DNA from: Batillaria attramentaria
Lineage: Eukaryota > Mollusca > Gastropoda > Batillariidae
DNA: 64,000 nucleotides
NCBI GenBank assembly: GCA_018292915.2
Contig: JACVVK020000036.1
Location: 2,085,001 to 2,149,000 of the forward strand
Direction: 5' to 3'
Under the pieces are notes generated by a model that was not told the origin of the DNA, made no database searches, and saw only the letters and a list, made by a program, of their open reading frames with translations. Below, in pieces: positions 23,418-43,017 of this stretch (position 1 is the stretch's first letter; each line of letters begins with the position of its first letter). The position numbers were made by a program, and so were the translations under genes.

Positions 23418-31802
<8,385 letters not shown>

Positions 31803-31824
31803 TGAAAGGCGCGGTTGCCATGGG

Positions 31825-31827
<3 letters not shown>

Positions 31828-31882
<55 letters not shown>
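31828..31882. repeat. (CA)n microsatellite, probably in the 3' UTR
   Basis: About 26 CA units beginning 26 bp after the predicted CA10-like stop codon. Confidence 0.9.
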
Positions 31883-31883
<1 letters not shown>

Positions 31884-32367
31884 TGTGAGAACGCCGATTT
31901 ACAGAACATTACAGCTAGAATCGTCATCTCAATGACTTTGCTGTCGTCAAAACAAAACAAAGCCAGTGGCAAAACATGCTGTGAAAACAGACTGGTAATA
32001 CGTGATTATGACGTGTCATAGTATCAGCTGCCTGGGCCAGGGTACTTATCAACTTCGGGCTTTGGTCTTCCCACAGAAATATCAGACTGTTCAAACAATG
32101 ACAGATTACGTATCATCTCGTATACTTTCGTCAACACTTGGTGCCATCCTAAAATGTATCTATGCAAAATAAGTGATTGACCGTTTCCATCGGCTTTTAT
32201 GGTCGTGTTGTATCTGTGTTTATTTCTTGTGGTTTAGTCATGCCGCTCGGCTTGTCTCCCTCGTCCCCACCCCAACCCCCTCCATTGTCCCTTCTCAGCC
32301 CCACTATACCCCTACCCCCTAATTTTTCGTCTTACTGTTCGTTCCTATGCTGAGATGCAGAGACTGC

Positions 32368-32427
<60 letters not shown>

Positions 32428-32994
32428 ACTTTTTCTGGTCAACTCAAAGAATTTCTGTGTGATGAGACTGAATCTTTAAACATCTACAAATAATATAATG
32501 TTCTGAATGCGAATAATATGTGTGTTGTGTGTAAGCGAACTCTTCAGTGTCCCAACCTTTAATTCTAACACTACTTACCTATTGTTTTTCTTCTTCTGAT
32601 ATTCGTTCATTGATCTGTTGGTGTGTTTGATGTGCCTATTTATACCTGGAATAAACTTTTCACAATTAGCGTTTTTGCATCTGACTGCGTTTGAAATGTC
32701 TGACGGAGCTGTTAGCACTTCCTGGATCTCTGTGGCGATGTGATATTCGTTAATAAGTAACAGACAATATGATATAAGCCTTTCAAACAGCTTGTTGACT
32801 GACCGGCTAAAAGGAAAAAAAAAACTTTGCTGACCAGATAGCAAGCTGACTGAATGACCTATTGACTGACTGACTGACTGGCTGACTGACTGACTGACTG
32901 AATAAATGAAAGAAAGACAGACTGAAGGACATAAATGCTGACCAACAAAACATAACCGGTTTCTGGAATGACTTGCTTTCGTGATGATAAACTG

Positions 32995-33083
<89 letters not shown>

Positions 33084-34002
33084 TATTTTCCAAGGATAAG
33101 ACCGTACACGCACAGGTCTCTCTTACTATCCGGCCTTGCTACATTGCTACAAAACAAAATGCAGAATCATCATCGTCGTCGTGTCATCATCATCCTCGTC
33201 GTCATCATCATGATCGTCGTCGTCGTCGTCATCATCATCGTTACACGCATCCACACTTGCACGCTTATCAGCACATTTCGCATACATTGCAGTGTAAATG
33301 CTTACGTAACAAATAAAAAGTTTATTTTAAATGCGACAAATACACACGCAAGAATAAATTCTCAGAGAGAGAGAGAGCGAGTGAGTGAATTTTTGTGTGT
33401 GTTGTTTTTGGGCTTAAAGGCGCGCAAGCCGCTTCGGAGAGAGAGAGAGAGAGTTTCTTGGGTTCTCTTTGATCCCCCCCCCCCCCCCCCCCCGCGAAAA
33501 CCTCAATTGACCCACAGGGACTAATAAGACAGGTAATAGGAAGAAAGCGACATGTAAAGTGCTTTCCCAAACAATACCCGAAGGCAACCTTACGACTCAC
33601 ACTCCATTAGCGTCTGTGGCAAGACGGCCAGCTGAAGACCTCAGACTTATTTGCCGGGAGTGGAGAGTGTGGATGGGAAGAGGGGGTGGGGTTGTCGGGG
33701 GCGGGGGTGGGGAAGGGGGGGTAGTAAGGCTGAAGTGAGGGGGGGAGGGGGGAACTGTCCTGAGAACCCTCGGTGAAGCTCGTACAGTCACAGATACCGA
33801 CGAGACCCCACGAGACGTGACACGAGATTTGGGTGAGATGCAGTCGGCGAAACAACGGTTCGGAATCAACGGGCAGCTTTACGTTGTGGTTTTTCTTCCT
33901 CTCGTTCTGTTAAAGCTGTTGTCGTTGTTGGTGTTGTTGTTGTGTTGTTGTTGTTGGTGGTGGTGGTGGTGGTGGTGGTGGTAGCGGTGGCGGATAATTT
34001 AC
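31883..34002. other. intergenic interval with simple repeats
   Basis: Contents are (TG)n at 32371-32424, a possible polyadenylation signal 'ggaataaac' near 32648, (GACT)n near 32865-32900, (TG)n plus (GA)n at 32997-33080, (GTC/ATC)n at about 33168-33245, a C-run at 33474-33493, G-rich DNA at 33675-33755 and (GGT)n near 33955-33985. A SINE-F-like 'gggcttaaaggcgcgcaagc' lies near 33410. No gene is recognised. Confidence 0.45.
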
Positions 34003-34440
34003 TGAACTGGCTAATTCCATCTATCCTAAGCCAACTTCTGTTTTGGAACAGTTTCGCTCGTGAGCGCGCCTTTTCTCTCAAAATACTCATCTTGATGATA
34101 AGTACAGCTCTTAATGCAATGCAATGTTGTTTACACTCAGCACGAGCGGTCGAGTATTCAAATTCTACGACTGTTGTTACACTGCAGGAGCGGTCAGTAT
34201 GGTGACCGCGTCATCGAGTACGCTTCTGTTGGCTCAGTGCCAGCAAGATAAACGCTGTCACTGTCCAGGTGTCCAAGTGGTGTGATGATAGATAGAAAAC
34301 AGAACGATCTGTGAACATATGAATGGTTAGCATTAGCCGCTTTCTGTAAGAAGTTTAGCCCAAGTTTTTCCGTAACCATTGGTTTGGTCGCCGTATATAA
34401 AATACTGTCACACAGGAACATAATTCAGCGTACAACTCAC
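34003..34440 (+). repeat. Repeat-E, copy 1, with an empty MITE site
   Basis: Diverged duplicate of 44377-45030. Shared phrases include 'ttttggaacagtttcgctcg', 'atgataagtacagctcttaa' and 'gcttctgttggctcagtg'. At 34248-34270 it reads 'actgtccaggtgtccaag' uninterrupted, which is the pre-insertion state of the MITE present at 44652-44933. Confidence 0.85.
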
Positions 34441-35410
34441 TTCATATTCAAAATATCCCTGCACGCGTCAATGCAGGTCAGGGAAACTAAAAAAATCGTT
34501 TTTGTTGTTGTCTGTTATTGTTTGTTTGAAGCAGGTAACCAGTAGCGATACTGGCCAATACCAGCCAGGCCTGAACGTTTTTTTCCGTCTCGCTTTGTTC
34601 CGCGGGAACTCGAACAGGCAGCAAACACTCACGAGTACCCGACAGACGGAGTCAATACTGGGGAAAGCCGTAGCTGACTGTGTACCCAAACACTTCCTCT
34701 TGTCCTCGCTTTCAAAGCGAGGTTGCCGGAGATGGAACCAATTTCCCCAACCCAATAAAACGGTGACCAGGGTAAACTGGGCGATTAGATTTGAACGGAT
34801 CGAAGTGTGAAATCGTCTGCAGTGGGACACTACAAAGCAACGAGAGCTTGAGTTCGCTTGAGATTAAAGCGAAACGGCTGGCAGTTATTCTTCAAAGGGA
34901 ACGCGGATTCAGGACCGTTCGTTCCCTTTCTTCTTGGATGTTCATTAGGAGATACTAATTCCAGAGAAGGTTAACACAATCATTACTAAAACTGTACTTA
35001 CATAACAGGACAGTGCTTGTGCAGGTAGGCTATATATTGTTCTTCAAAGGGAAGGCAAAATAAGGCCCAAGTTTACGGACTTGGGGGTTCATTAGGACAT
35101 ACCAACTCAAGAGAAGATTAAAACAATCCAATTAATCTTAATGAAACGTGACATGGGTTATCCGAGTAACGTTTGCACACTAAAGTCTCGTCGTTGTCGC
35201 CCTAAATATGGCCATTTACCACCAGTTTCCGAGTTTTACCTGCAAGTTGTAGGTCCGCCAGTCTCTTAAAATAGGCGGAATAGACGTATACTTTGTCAGA
35301 TAAAGCCTGAATGGCAAGCTAGTTGGATTTCGTAAAGTTGTTAAGGCGTCCGCTATAGAGCACTCCCGCTGCAAAGAACAGAACCATCTCACTTCAGCCC
35401 TGGTTCCCCT
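34441..35410. other. non-coding interval with a diverged direct repeat
   Basis: The phrases 'ttcttcaaagggaa' and 'ttcattaggagatactaa' recur about 148 bp apart (34888-34985 and 35038-35135), an old direct duplication. No gene is recognised. Confidence 0.45.
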
Positions 35411-35940
35411 GAGTGCCAGAGTGGAGAAAGTGGTAATACGATGGGTACCAGCACACTGTGGCATCAGAGGCAACGAAAAAGCGGACATGCTAGCAAAAGA
35501 CGGTGCACAGAAGGAGCAGGACAACAACCTGGTGTCATACGATGAAATCAAGGCACAGCAAGGAATGAAGTGGCGCCTCCAGTACCCCAAATACAACCCA
35601 GAAGACAGATACCACTTGCTGGGACGACGGGAACAGGTCAAGCTCTTCCGCCTGAGGACTGGACACGATCGCCTGTACCACCACATGCACACAAAATTGG
35701 GCATTGGACAGAGTGGAGAGTGCCCTTGTGGTGAGGGACCAATGACAACCGACCACATCCTTCATGATTGTACGACGCATGCAGCATCCAGGAGGAAGTA
35801 CTGGCCGACACCGAGAGCAGTGGAAACCAAGGTATACGGCACCCCGGAGGAGCTGTGACTGAGTTGACGTGCTCCCCATGCGGGGAACAGCCCGAGTTTT
35901 TCATACTCTGGTGCGAGACTGAACGTTGTGGTCAAAGGAT
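35411..35940 (+). pseudogene. LINE fragment: RNase H domain end and Cys/His C-terminus
   Basis: The frame to 35858 shows 'VIRWVPAHCGIRGNEKAD', the hallmark end of the RNase H domain of I/Jockey-type LINEs. It continues into 'GECPCGEGPMTTDHILHDC', a zinc-binding C-terminal motif of these elements. The reverse transcriptase and upstream RNase H residues are missing, so this is a truncated fragment. Confidence 0.8.
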
Positions 35941-35959
35941 ACAAAATACACGAAACCTC

Positions 35960-36330
35960 AAAATGTCAGCATATTCCCTATTAGCGTCAGGCATCATAGT
36001 CATCCCTTAAAATTCTTCAATCTAGAAACGAAAATCACCATGCACAGACCATTCAAGGGCACTCACCTGACAGGAGTTGTTTTTTTTTTTAATGAAAGTC
36101 TTCTTTCCGCTCAGGTCTCACTGGAGTAATGCGAGTCTACTTTCTGTTTACGCCAGAAAGCCAGTTCACCCAAATCCATCCATGTCACCTTTGCCTCTCT
36201 TGTGCGAAAAAGCCCCAGCTTTATACAGGCAGCCTGCCTCCTTTTGCTACCCCCTGGCATGCACCTTGCCCTTCCAAATACAAATATCACGAAAATGACG
36301 CGTTTTCGTGACAACAAAAATCACTGCAAA
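35960..36330 (+). repeat. Repeat-J, copy 2
   Basis: Matches 10310-10660 through 'ttagcgtcaggcatcatagt', 'cttcaatctagaaacgaaaa' and 'taccccctggcatgcacctt'. It lies directly after the RNase H LINE fragment. Confidence 0.75.
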
Positions 36331-36790
36331 ACAGGGTACTTAAAAAACAAACAAACCAAACAAGCCAAACAAACAAACAAACAAGCAAACAACACTGCAT
36401 TTGACCCCCAACTCAATTTGTGTCTTTACGTGTGTGTCAATCATTTACGGGCGTAGTGTCACCCTCTCGGCGTATGGTTGCACTGTCGCATTGGTTATAA
36501 ACCAGTTGTCATGCAGGTGAGCTATATCTGCCGTTATCCAGAAAAATGCCCCGAGCGCTTTTCAATCCTTGGCGCATACAAAGCCTTTTTCCAGACACCG
36601 GTAGCTATATCGTTTTTGTCAATAGATATTCGGTTCGGATACTGCTGCCACAACTAATGTGACCGGCTGCCACAAATGGGGAACGAAGTCGCTCAGCTGC
36701 TTTTGAGAAAATTGACAACAACAACAATAACAAGAAACCACCACCAACAACAACAACAACAAAAAAAGCTTGTGGTAGACTTTCGCGATT
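36331..36790. other. non-coding, nothing recognised
   Basis: A-rich (AAAC)n-like runs lie near 36350-36395 and 36715-36765. No gene is recognised. Confidence 0.4.
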
Positions 36791-36799
36791 TTTAGATTA

Positions 36800-36928
36800 A
36801 TTTTTATCCTAAGATAAGATAAGATAAGACTAGTTTATTAATCCCTCATGGGGAAATTTCATGTCCGCTCAGACAAAGCGACGATACAATACAATACAAT
36901 ACAATACAATACAAATTCATTAAAATTC

Positions 36929-37003
<75 letters not shown>
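36800..37003 (+). repeat. LINE 3' tail with (ATACA)n and (CA)n
   Basis: 'aatccctcatggggaaattt' and 'catgtccgctcagacaaagc' match 48790-48850, downstream of the nested LINE. Here they are followed by (ATACA)n and about 38 CA units. Confidence 0.75.
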
Positions 37004-37006
<3 letters not shown>

Positions 37007-37840
37007 CAATGCCAATATGCTTTCTTATTTTCCTTCAGTTTCGTGTTTTGAGAGACTGACATCTTTAAAACTTACCTCCCCTATCAGATTCCCTCCCTTG
37101 GACGTTTGTGCCTTTAACGTTACGGCGAGACAGCCATGTTCGATCCGGCGAGGGATGAGGCGCAGAAAGCAAACAGTTTACGTCAACTGCTTGTCCACCT
37201 GTGAAAGATTGGTGTTGGCTCCCAGGTGAACATCAAAGAGGATTGGCGGCACTTCAAAGACCAATGGCGTGTCCCGTGTTTTGTGGGGGATGTTTTTGCG
37301 AAGCGCAAACAGGAGGAGGAAAAATGACAGACGTATGAGTTGCCAGCTTTAATAAATGAAGTCTCAATGCGATTGTCAGGCATATACAACAAAGCTTGTA
37401 TATATCTGCGAGCACAATGGCATAACATCCCTGTACAAATACAGTTGCGTCCCTCACAAGTCTCGATTTCGTTCTGCCGCAGTATTAATACTTACATTTA
37501 AAAAAAGATGTATTTCAAAGTTCTGGTAACCATTTCATCGAATTCGCTTAACCCTTGCATCTCAAAACAGTCACTTATAGCAAGATATAGCACAATAGAC
37601 TAGACTCGCGTCGCGGTAGTATTGCCCCAGAGGGAGAACTTCTGAAGCGAAACCGCTGACCGGGCTGGTCTATTTATGGAAACTATCGCTGCAGTATTCA
37701 TAAAAGATAACCATGTACGTTCAAAGGAGCCGTATAAAGAGATGCACGTGACCATCCACGTGTCCTTTGTTTTTGTTTTTGCTGTGGGTTGTTTTTTTCT
37801 GTTTTGAGCACGTTCATGGTATAGAGCGCCACCTGGCAGG
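37004..37840. other. non-coding, nothing recognised
   Basis: Open frames on both strands near 37017-37430 are short and unrecognised. Confidence 0.35.
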
Positions 37841-37845
37841 ATGAG

Positions 37846-38159
37846 TGTTGTAGAGATCGTGAAAAGCCACTGCATACAGATGGAAATTTCTAGACCATCC
37901 CAGAACATGCTGGTGCAGTACCGTCAGTAGATTACGTCACCTTGGAAAGATTTCGAACTTGTCAGTAAGTTGAGGAATGTTCTAGATCTGAACTGTTAGT
38001 ATAAAAGCAGCCCTGCACAGCGTTCTGGGTTCTTCTTCTATCATGAGTTTGTTCTCCGCGCATCTTCTGTTAATAAAGTATTGGAGTTGTATTCTGTTGT
38101 ATCCCGTGTCTTCTCTGCGAGTGCACAAGAGAGCGACATAGCAGAAGTAAAATAGAACA
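37846..38159 (+). mobile_element. solo LTR, copy 3
   Basis: A 314-bp LTR starting TGTTGTAGAGATCG and ending AATAGAACA, flanked by ATGAG and ATGAC. It contains 'agtataaaagcagc' (TATA-like) and 'ttaataaagtattgg' (polyadenylation signal) at the same places as copy 1. Confidence 0.82.
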
Positions 38160-38289
38160 ATGACCAGTTCCCACTACGTCTGTCAAACACGTGTTTAGCA
38201 CAGATCCTGCCATTATTGAGTGAGCGCCCCCCCCCCCCCACCCACCCCCGAAGTGTATTTTAGAGCGACCACATGCGAATTACCCTGAC

Positions 38290-38580
38290 ACGGCCGTTTG
38301 GCCCTAGCTACAATCTGTTTCATACAAACGCGTCAACTTCACTTGCAAGTGAAATGGGCGGCAGTGGTATGTTTAGTTGTCCCCCGTGCATACACAGCAA
38401 GCATGCATTTTTCGTGGGAGCTTCGTGCTCTGCCACGAAAAATGCGTGCTTGTTGCGGCAAGGGAGACAACTCATGCAGGCAATACTCTCTAAACAGGCT
38501 GAAAATGTACTGTGCTGGTGAATGCGACAGTTTTCATCGCTTCTGTGCACACTGTGAAATAACACAGGGATCTTAAAGTT
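38290..38580. mobile_element. foldback element with a ~45-bp-arm hairpin
   Basis: The region 38376-38476 can fold on itself. 'catgcatttttcgtgg' pairs with 'ccacgaaaaatgcgtg', and outer 'agttgtcccccgtgca' pairs imperfectly with 'gcaagggagacaact'. The right flank 'gtgcacactgtgaaataaca' is shared with 54008-54035 beside the second viral Rep fragment. Confidence 0.7.
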
Positions 38581-38917
38581 GTTCGCAACTGTCCACTTTC
38601 CTTGTCACCGAGTATTTTTTTTTCCTTCTTAGGTATCACTTAGCTCGGCTCAGTCTCGGTTAGCCCGATTTGGTCGTCGTCGCAAGGGCCTAGAGAAGCG
38701 CCGGTCCCGGAACAGGGTTGGGCTACGTCATATTGTTTCCCCGAAAACTCTGTATTGACTTCCTTTGCAAGATTTGTAGTAGCGATGGCACAGGTGGAAG
38801 ACATACAGGCAGAGATAGTCGAGTCTGCACATTGATCGACCCGGGGAAAAGTTAACCTTGGGAAGGTTTTGTCCAACTGCCACATGTGGTATATTGCCCA
38901 TGCGTCGCTTAAAAAAA
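38581..38917. other. non-coding; part shared in reverse with 45680-45740
   Basis: 'gagaagcgccggtcccggaa' followed by 'cagggttg' is the reverse complement of sequence near 45685-45715, an unclassified repeat. Confidence 0.5.
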
Positions 38918-38919
38918 TA

Positions 38920-40224
38920 CAGTCGAATCCGCTTAAGAGGACGTCGCTTAGTAGGACTTCTCTTATAAGGATCCCCCCAAAAAAATGTCCCTGCCAAAGT
39001 TGTTCTTTGTGATTACTTATAAAAACTCGCATATCAGAACCTCTGCTATAAGAACCTTCGCCTATAGGAACCACACTTGCTTGCTCCCCACACGACCTTC
39101 CCTCGGATATAAAAACTCGCATATCAATACCTCTGCCATAAGAACCTTCGCCTATGGGAACCACACTTGCTTGCTCCCCACACGACCTTCCCTCAGATAT
39201 AAAAACTCGCATATCAGAACCTCTGCTATAAGAACCTTCGCCTATAGGATCCACACTTGCTTGCTCCCCACACGACCTTCCTTCGGATATAAAAACTTTT
39301 GCTCGCCTAAAGGTAACTAGGCCTAACTCAGGTTCTTATAAGCAGGTTTAGAAATCGAAAGTGGAAGTTATCGTTTCCAGGAAGTGGTCTTTCTTTTGGG
39401 GGAAAGGGAACGGTTTCGTTTTCGGTTTGTGTACATCACTTGCAAGAAACATGGCAGAAAGGAGGAGCAAAGCTCTCTGGCTCAGACGCAGAAATGTATG
39501 CAGCAGCAACATTGCTTCAAACTACCATTGTTGTGTATACAGCTATGAGTGCCACCACTAGAGAATGGATACCGCACATGCCACTGTTCTCAATTCCTAG
39601 AGTTGAGATCAGCCAGGACAGGGTGTATTTGCGAAACCTTTGCGGTCATTTTGAACGGGTAGTTTGTGTACGGTGAAGTGCTGTTCATGGCATTCTGCAT
39701 CTGAACTCCAACAAGTAAGGTAAACCACTCCAGATTGGTATTAGATGGGAAGCATGGTGCTCTAGCATGAGCCCATGTGTGTGTGTGTGTTTTTTTTTTT
39801 CTTTATGTCAATTCACTTTCAAAAGCTTCCAAGATTTAGGAATGATTAATAAGAATATTTGGTTTATGATTTTAGTTGTTTCCTGCTGAATCTGAGTGAA
39901 CAGAAACAGCCGAAAAAACATTATCAATTTTTCTTTAGCAAACGGACGTGTTCGTCCTCAGTTTTTTTCACTTTTTTTTTGCATGAAAAAGAATGTGTGT
40001 CTAGCTAGAAAAAAGAGGCTGAAAGGAAAAAAAGAGAGGGAAGAGAAATAAGAGAAATATCATTGACCTCCCATCTTCTCCTTGCTATTTTCTTCTTTTT
40101 TTGGTTATAAGAACACACACTTCCATATACGACCTTATAACCGATTTCTCGCTTACAAGGGACCTCGCTTATAAGAACACAGTAATGCATGTCCCTACGA
40201 GGTTCTTATAAGCGGATTCGACTG
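38920..40224. mobile_element. pogo/Tigger-like DNA transposon, non-autonomous, 1.3 kb
   Basis: The element is bounded by TA dinucleotides (38918-38919 and 40225-40226). It begins CAGTCGAATCCGCTTAAGAG and ends with the reverse complement AGCGGATTCGACTG. CAGT..CGAA..CGCTTAT ends with a TA target fit pogo/Tigger-type Tc1-mariner elements. It contains a 90-bp direct tandem repeat (starts at about 39018, 39108, 39198, with a partial fourth at 39288) whose 'ataagaaccttcgcc' phrases echo the terminus. No transposase frame is recognised. Confidence 0.8.
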
Positions 40225-40254
40225 TATAATGATTAATGATGATGGTACAACTAG

Positions 40255-40700
40255 TACTACTGCTACTGCTATTGCTACTACTACCACAACTACTACTACT
40301 ACTACTACTACTTCAACTACTAATACTACTGCTATTACAGGAGAGCCGGGGTAGCCGAATCGTAGAGCGTTGGACTTTCAATGCTCGGGTCGTGAGTTCG
40401 AATCCCGGTTGGGGCCAAATATTTTTGCTGGCCTTTTTCTCGCTGCCTCGTCTTTGATATCACCCTTATGTGGTGGAAAACGACGTTAAACTCCCAAACA
40501 CCCACCCGCTACTACTACTACTACTTCTGCTACTGCTGCTGCTACTACAACTACTACTACACCTACAACTACTGCTACAACTACAACTAGTACTACTACT
40601 ACAGCTACTACTACTACAACTACTACTGCAACTACTACAACTACTAGTACTACAACTACAACTACTACTACTAATTACTATACTAATGATAACAGCAACA
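40255..40700. repeat. (CTA)n trinucleotide array split by SINE-A
   Basis: (ACT)n-type runs lie at 40255-40340 and 40507-40680. SINE-A copy A7 sits between them. Confidence 0.9.
40342..40506 (+). mobile_element. SINE-A, copy A7
   Basis: Full-length sense copy inserted in a (CTA)n array. The tail is the short 'cacccacccg'. Confidence 0.9.
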
Positions 40701-40769
40701 ACCATAATACAGTAATAACAACAATAATAATAATGGTGATAAAATAATTACTATAAGCTCTCAGCCTCA

Positions 40770-40997
40770 ATTACCTGACTTATCTCTTGAAAACCCACGC
40801 AAGAATTGCAGTGGAAATCTCCACATCACTAGAAGCCACTATCACGCAGTCTCCAGCGGTCTCGGGCCTAGCAGAGAAGGCCCGCGCCTTGCGTAATAGT
40901 GGCTTGAAGTGGCTCCTACTGGTGTGCAGTGGCTTGTTCTTTTTAGCCAGTCGTATCATAGCAGGGGGTGATCGGGCTCGGGCTTTTAAGAGTTAAA
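40770..40997 (+). repeat. Repeat-G, copy 4
   Basis: The hairpin core lies at 40834-40915. Outer ends 'ctcttgaaaaccc' and 'gggcttttaagag' are inverted, giving a possible terminal repeat for this family. Confidence 0.85.
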
Positions 40998-41230
40998 GCG
41001 CTGCAAACTGAGCCCAACACGCACGCTCACGTGAATCACACGCAATCTCCAACACATGGGACTCTGATATATTACACGTACGTCGCTGGAAAGGTCAGAG
41101 CAGTTCTTTAAGTTTTGGAATTTAGAATTGCATTTATTGTGGAAATTTTTGTGGGCTGAACAATTCCAAAAAAGAGAGGAACATAGCCGGAGTACCCGGA
41201 GAGAACTTAACCCCCGACATTTCGCCTCAA
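40998..41230 (-). mobile_element. SINE-B, copy B1
   Basis: Antisense copy. 'cacgcacgctcacgtgaatc' and 'gccggagtacccggagagaa' match B3 (55078-55300) and, in reverse, B2 and B4. The tRNA-like head is missing here. Confidence 0.8.
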
Positions 41231-41304
41231 TGAACGGCGTCACACACTTCAGCTGAAAAAAAGAAAATCGATCGCCCGACGTGGGACTGGAACTGAAATT
41301 TGTC

Positions 41305-41838
41305 TCAAATCTCTAACTTCGTAGATTTCAATGTCTCTCGCTCCGTCTTCATGCTGGCTGTCAGAGTCAGCAACAGCTTCTTTTCGCGTTTCTCCCTCCG
41401 TCTCTCCATGCGTAAGTTGAAGGTGTAGAGGAAGGGATTTAGTGCCGAGTTAAAGGGCAGGACGAAGATTGCCATGACAACGTTCACCTCGCCGGGAACG
41501 GGGACGCCCGCAGAAGCCAGCAGACCCAGCAGCCCGATGGGGAACCAGCAGAGAAAAGTCCGACAACCGCCACAGAAATCAGACGACGAGCGATGGTGAT
41601 GTCTTTAGATTTTTGGTTCTTGTCGGTGGCCAGAACGTTGGCTTTGACGGAACTGAAGATGGCGGCCTGCCCGGCTGCGATCAGCAAAAACAAAGTAAAG
41701 TTCAAAACGATCATAACGCCGAACGCATAGTCACGACCTCCGAACGACTTTCTGGTGACCGGCAGAGGAATGCAGATTCCAGACTGGCCGTAGAATTCCC
41801 AGTGAACCGTGACGGGCAGAAGAGGAACTGAAGCCAAC
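41305..41838 (-). pseudogene. LRR-type GPCR fragment (GRL101/LGR-like), TM5-TM7, frameshifted
   Basis: On the minus strand the extracellular loop 2 to C-tail of a class A leucine-rich-repeat receptor is readable. It includes loop 'SGICIPLPVTRKSFGG', TM5 'GVMIVLNFTLFLLIAAGQ', loop 3 'KDITIARRLISVAVV', and TM7 'IFVLPFNSALNPFLYTF' with the NPFLY form of the NPxxY motif, followed by a basic tail. Between 41550 and 41575 two single-base changes shift the frame across TM6, so TM6 and TM7 are in different frames. TM1-TM4 and the LRR ectodomain are absent, and a SINE-B abuts the 5' end. I read it as a pseudogene fragment. A true terminal exon with sequence errors in T-runs is the alternative. Confidence 0.75.
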
Positions 41839-41844
41839 GTGACT

Positions 41845-42065
41845 TAAGACTTGGCCACTGATGCGAGAGGTCAGGTTCGATTCCAACTCGGGGCAAATAA
41901 TTTTTCATTCTCATATGTGGCACCGTTCATTCGGCCCGATCGTTGGGGGATGTCTCCGGGTACTCTGGCTTCCTCTTCGTCTGCTTTGGAAATATTCAGT
42001 CCACAAAATTCTAAGTCAAAATTCCGAAACGTAAATTGCTGAGCTGACCCTTCGCACCTCGCCTC
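41845..42065 (+). mobile_element. SINE-B, copy B2 (tRNA-derived)
   Basis: 'gatgcgagaggtcaggttcg' is the B-box end of a tRNA-like head, followed by 'ggggcaaataatttttcatt' and a body 'tccgggtactctggcttcct', ending 'gctgagctgacccttcgcac'. It lies immediately beside the GPCR fragment. Confidence 0.8.
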
Positions 42066-42480
42066 TCCACTCGTCAACATTCCTCTTGCTGCCCTACTGG
42101 CTGTCAACGTTGCTAAAGACTGTTCATATTCCTAATGCCAGCATAAAGACCGCCCACATTCCTCGTACCGTCCTACAGAATGTCAACGTTCCTCATGCCG
42201 TCCTACTGGCTGTCAAAAATCTTCGTGCCGTCAACATTCCTCGTGCCATCTTACTGACTGTCAACATGTCTTGTGCCGTCCGACTGTATTTCAACATTTC
42301 TCGTGTGGTTCTACTGACTGCTAACATTTCTCATGCCGTCCTACTGACAGCCATCGTTCCTCGTGCCGTCCTGCTGCACGTCAGTATTCCTCGCGTCGTC
42401 CTACTGTCCGCTAGCACTCATAGTTCCGCCCTTCGACTGTCAACATTCTTCGTTCCGTCCTGTTGTCTTTCACTGAACCT
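42066..42480. repeat. 30-bp minisatellite, degenerate block
   Basis: About 14 diverged units of the same 30-bp motif as 43018-43870 ('ctcgtgccgtcctactgact'). Divergence is far higher here than in the second block. Confidence 0.85.
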
Positions 42481-43017
42481 TCCTCGTGCTGTCAACACTC
42501 CTTGGACGTAACACGGGTCGTCTTCGTTCCTCCTGCCGTCCTACTGTGTGCCAGCTTGGCACTCCGCGTGATGTTGTCAGTGTGTGGTGTTATGGGATGT
42601 AGTCTTCTTCTGCTCTTTGTGTGTTTGTCCACAAGCAGATAGAGGCAACATCCACTGCACTGCATCCTCAATATTCCTCGTGCCGTCCTGCTTAACGTTT
42701 CTCGTGCCGTACTGATTGTCGGACTTGAGAGCGGACGCTGGAGGGTTCAAAACCCAACGGAGCCAAAATGTGCACAGGCTTTGTTCCCAGTTCACCCCCC
42801 TCCCCCCTCCTTCCAGCCGTTTATATATCTTCTAATATAAGCAATGTGTTCATAATTATTTTCCATTTCAGCCAATGCGAATAGCGCTATGATTATGTTC
42901 ATGGATGGGCGTGGTACTTCGCGTCTGTTGCATTATGGGATGGATTCTTCTTCTGCTTTTGTGTGCTTACCCATAAGCAGCTAGAGGAAACATGCACTCA
43001 GCTGCACCCTCAGTATT
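42481..43017. other. spacer between minisatellite blocks, partly duplicated
   Basis: The phrase 'ttatgggatgtagtcttctt' (42590) has a diverged partner 'ttatgggatggattcttctt' (42934). 'tgtttgtccacaagcagata' likewise recurs near 42966, so the block and part of its spacer were duplicated together. Confidence 0.7.

Noticed and set aside
38640..39254. 204-residue minus-strand frame with repeated 'GSDMRVFISEGRS'
   Set aside because: Created by the 90-bp tandem repeat inside the pogo-like element, and it crosses the element's boundary.
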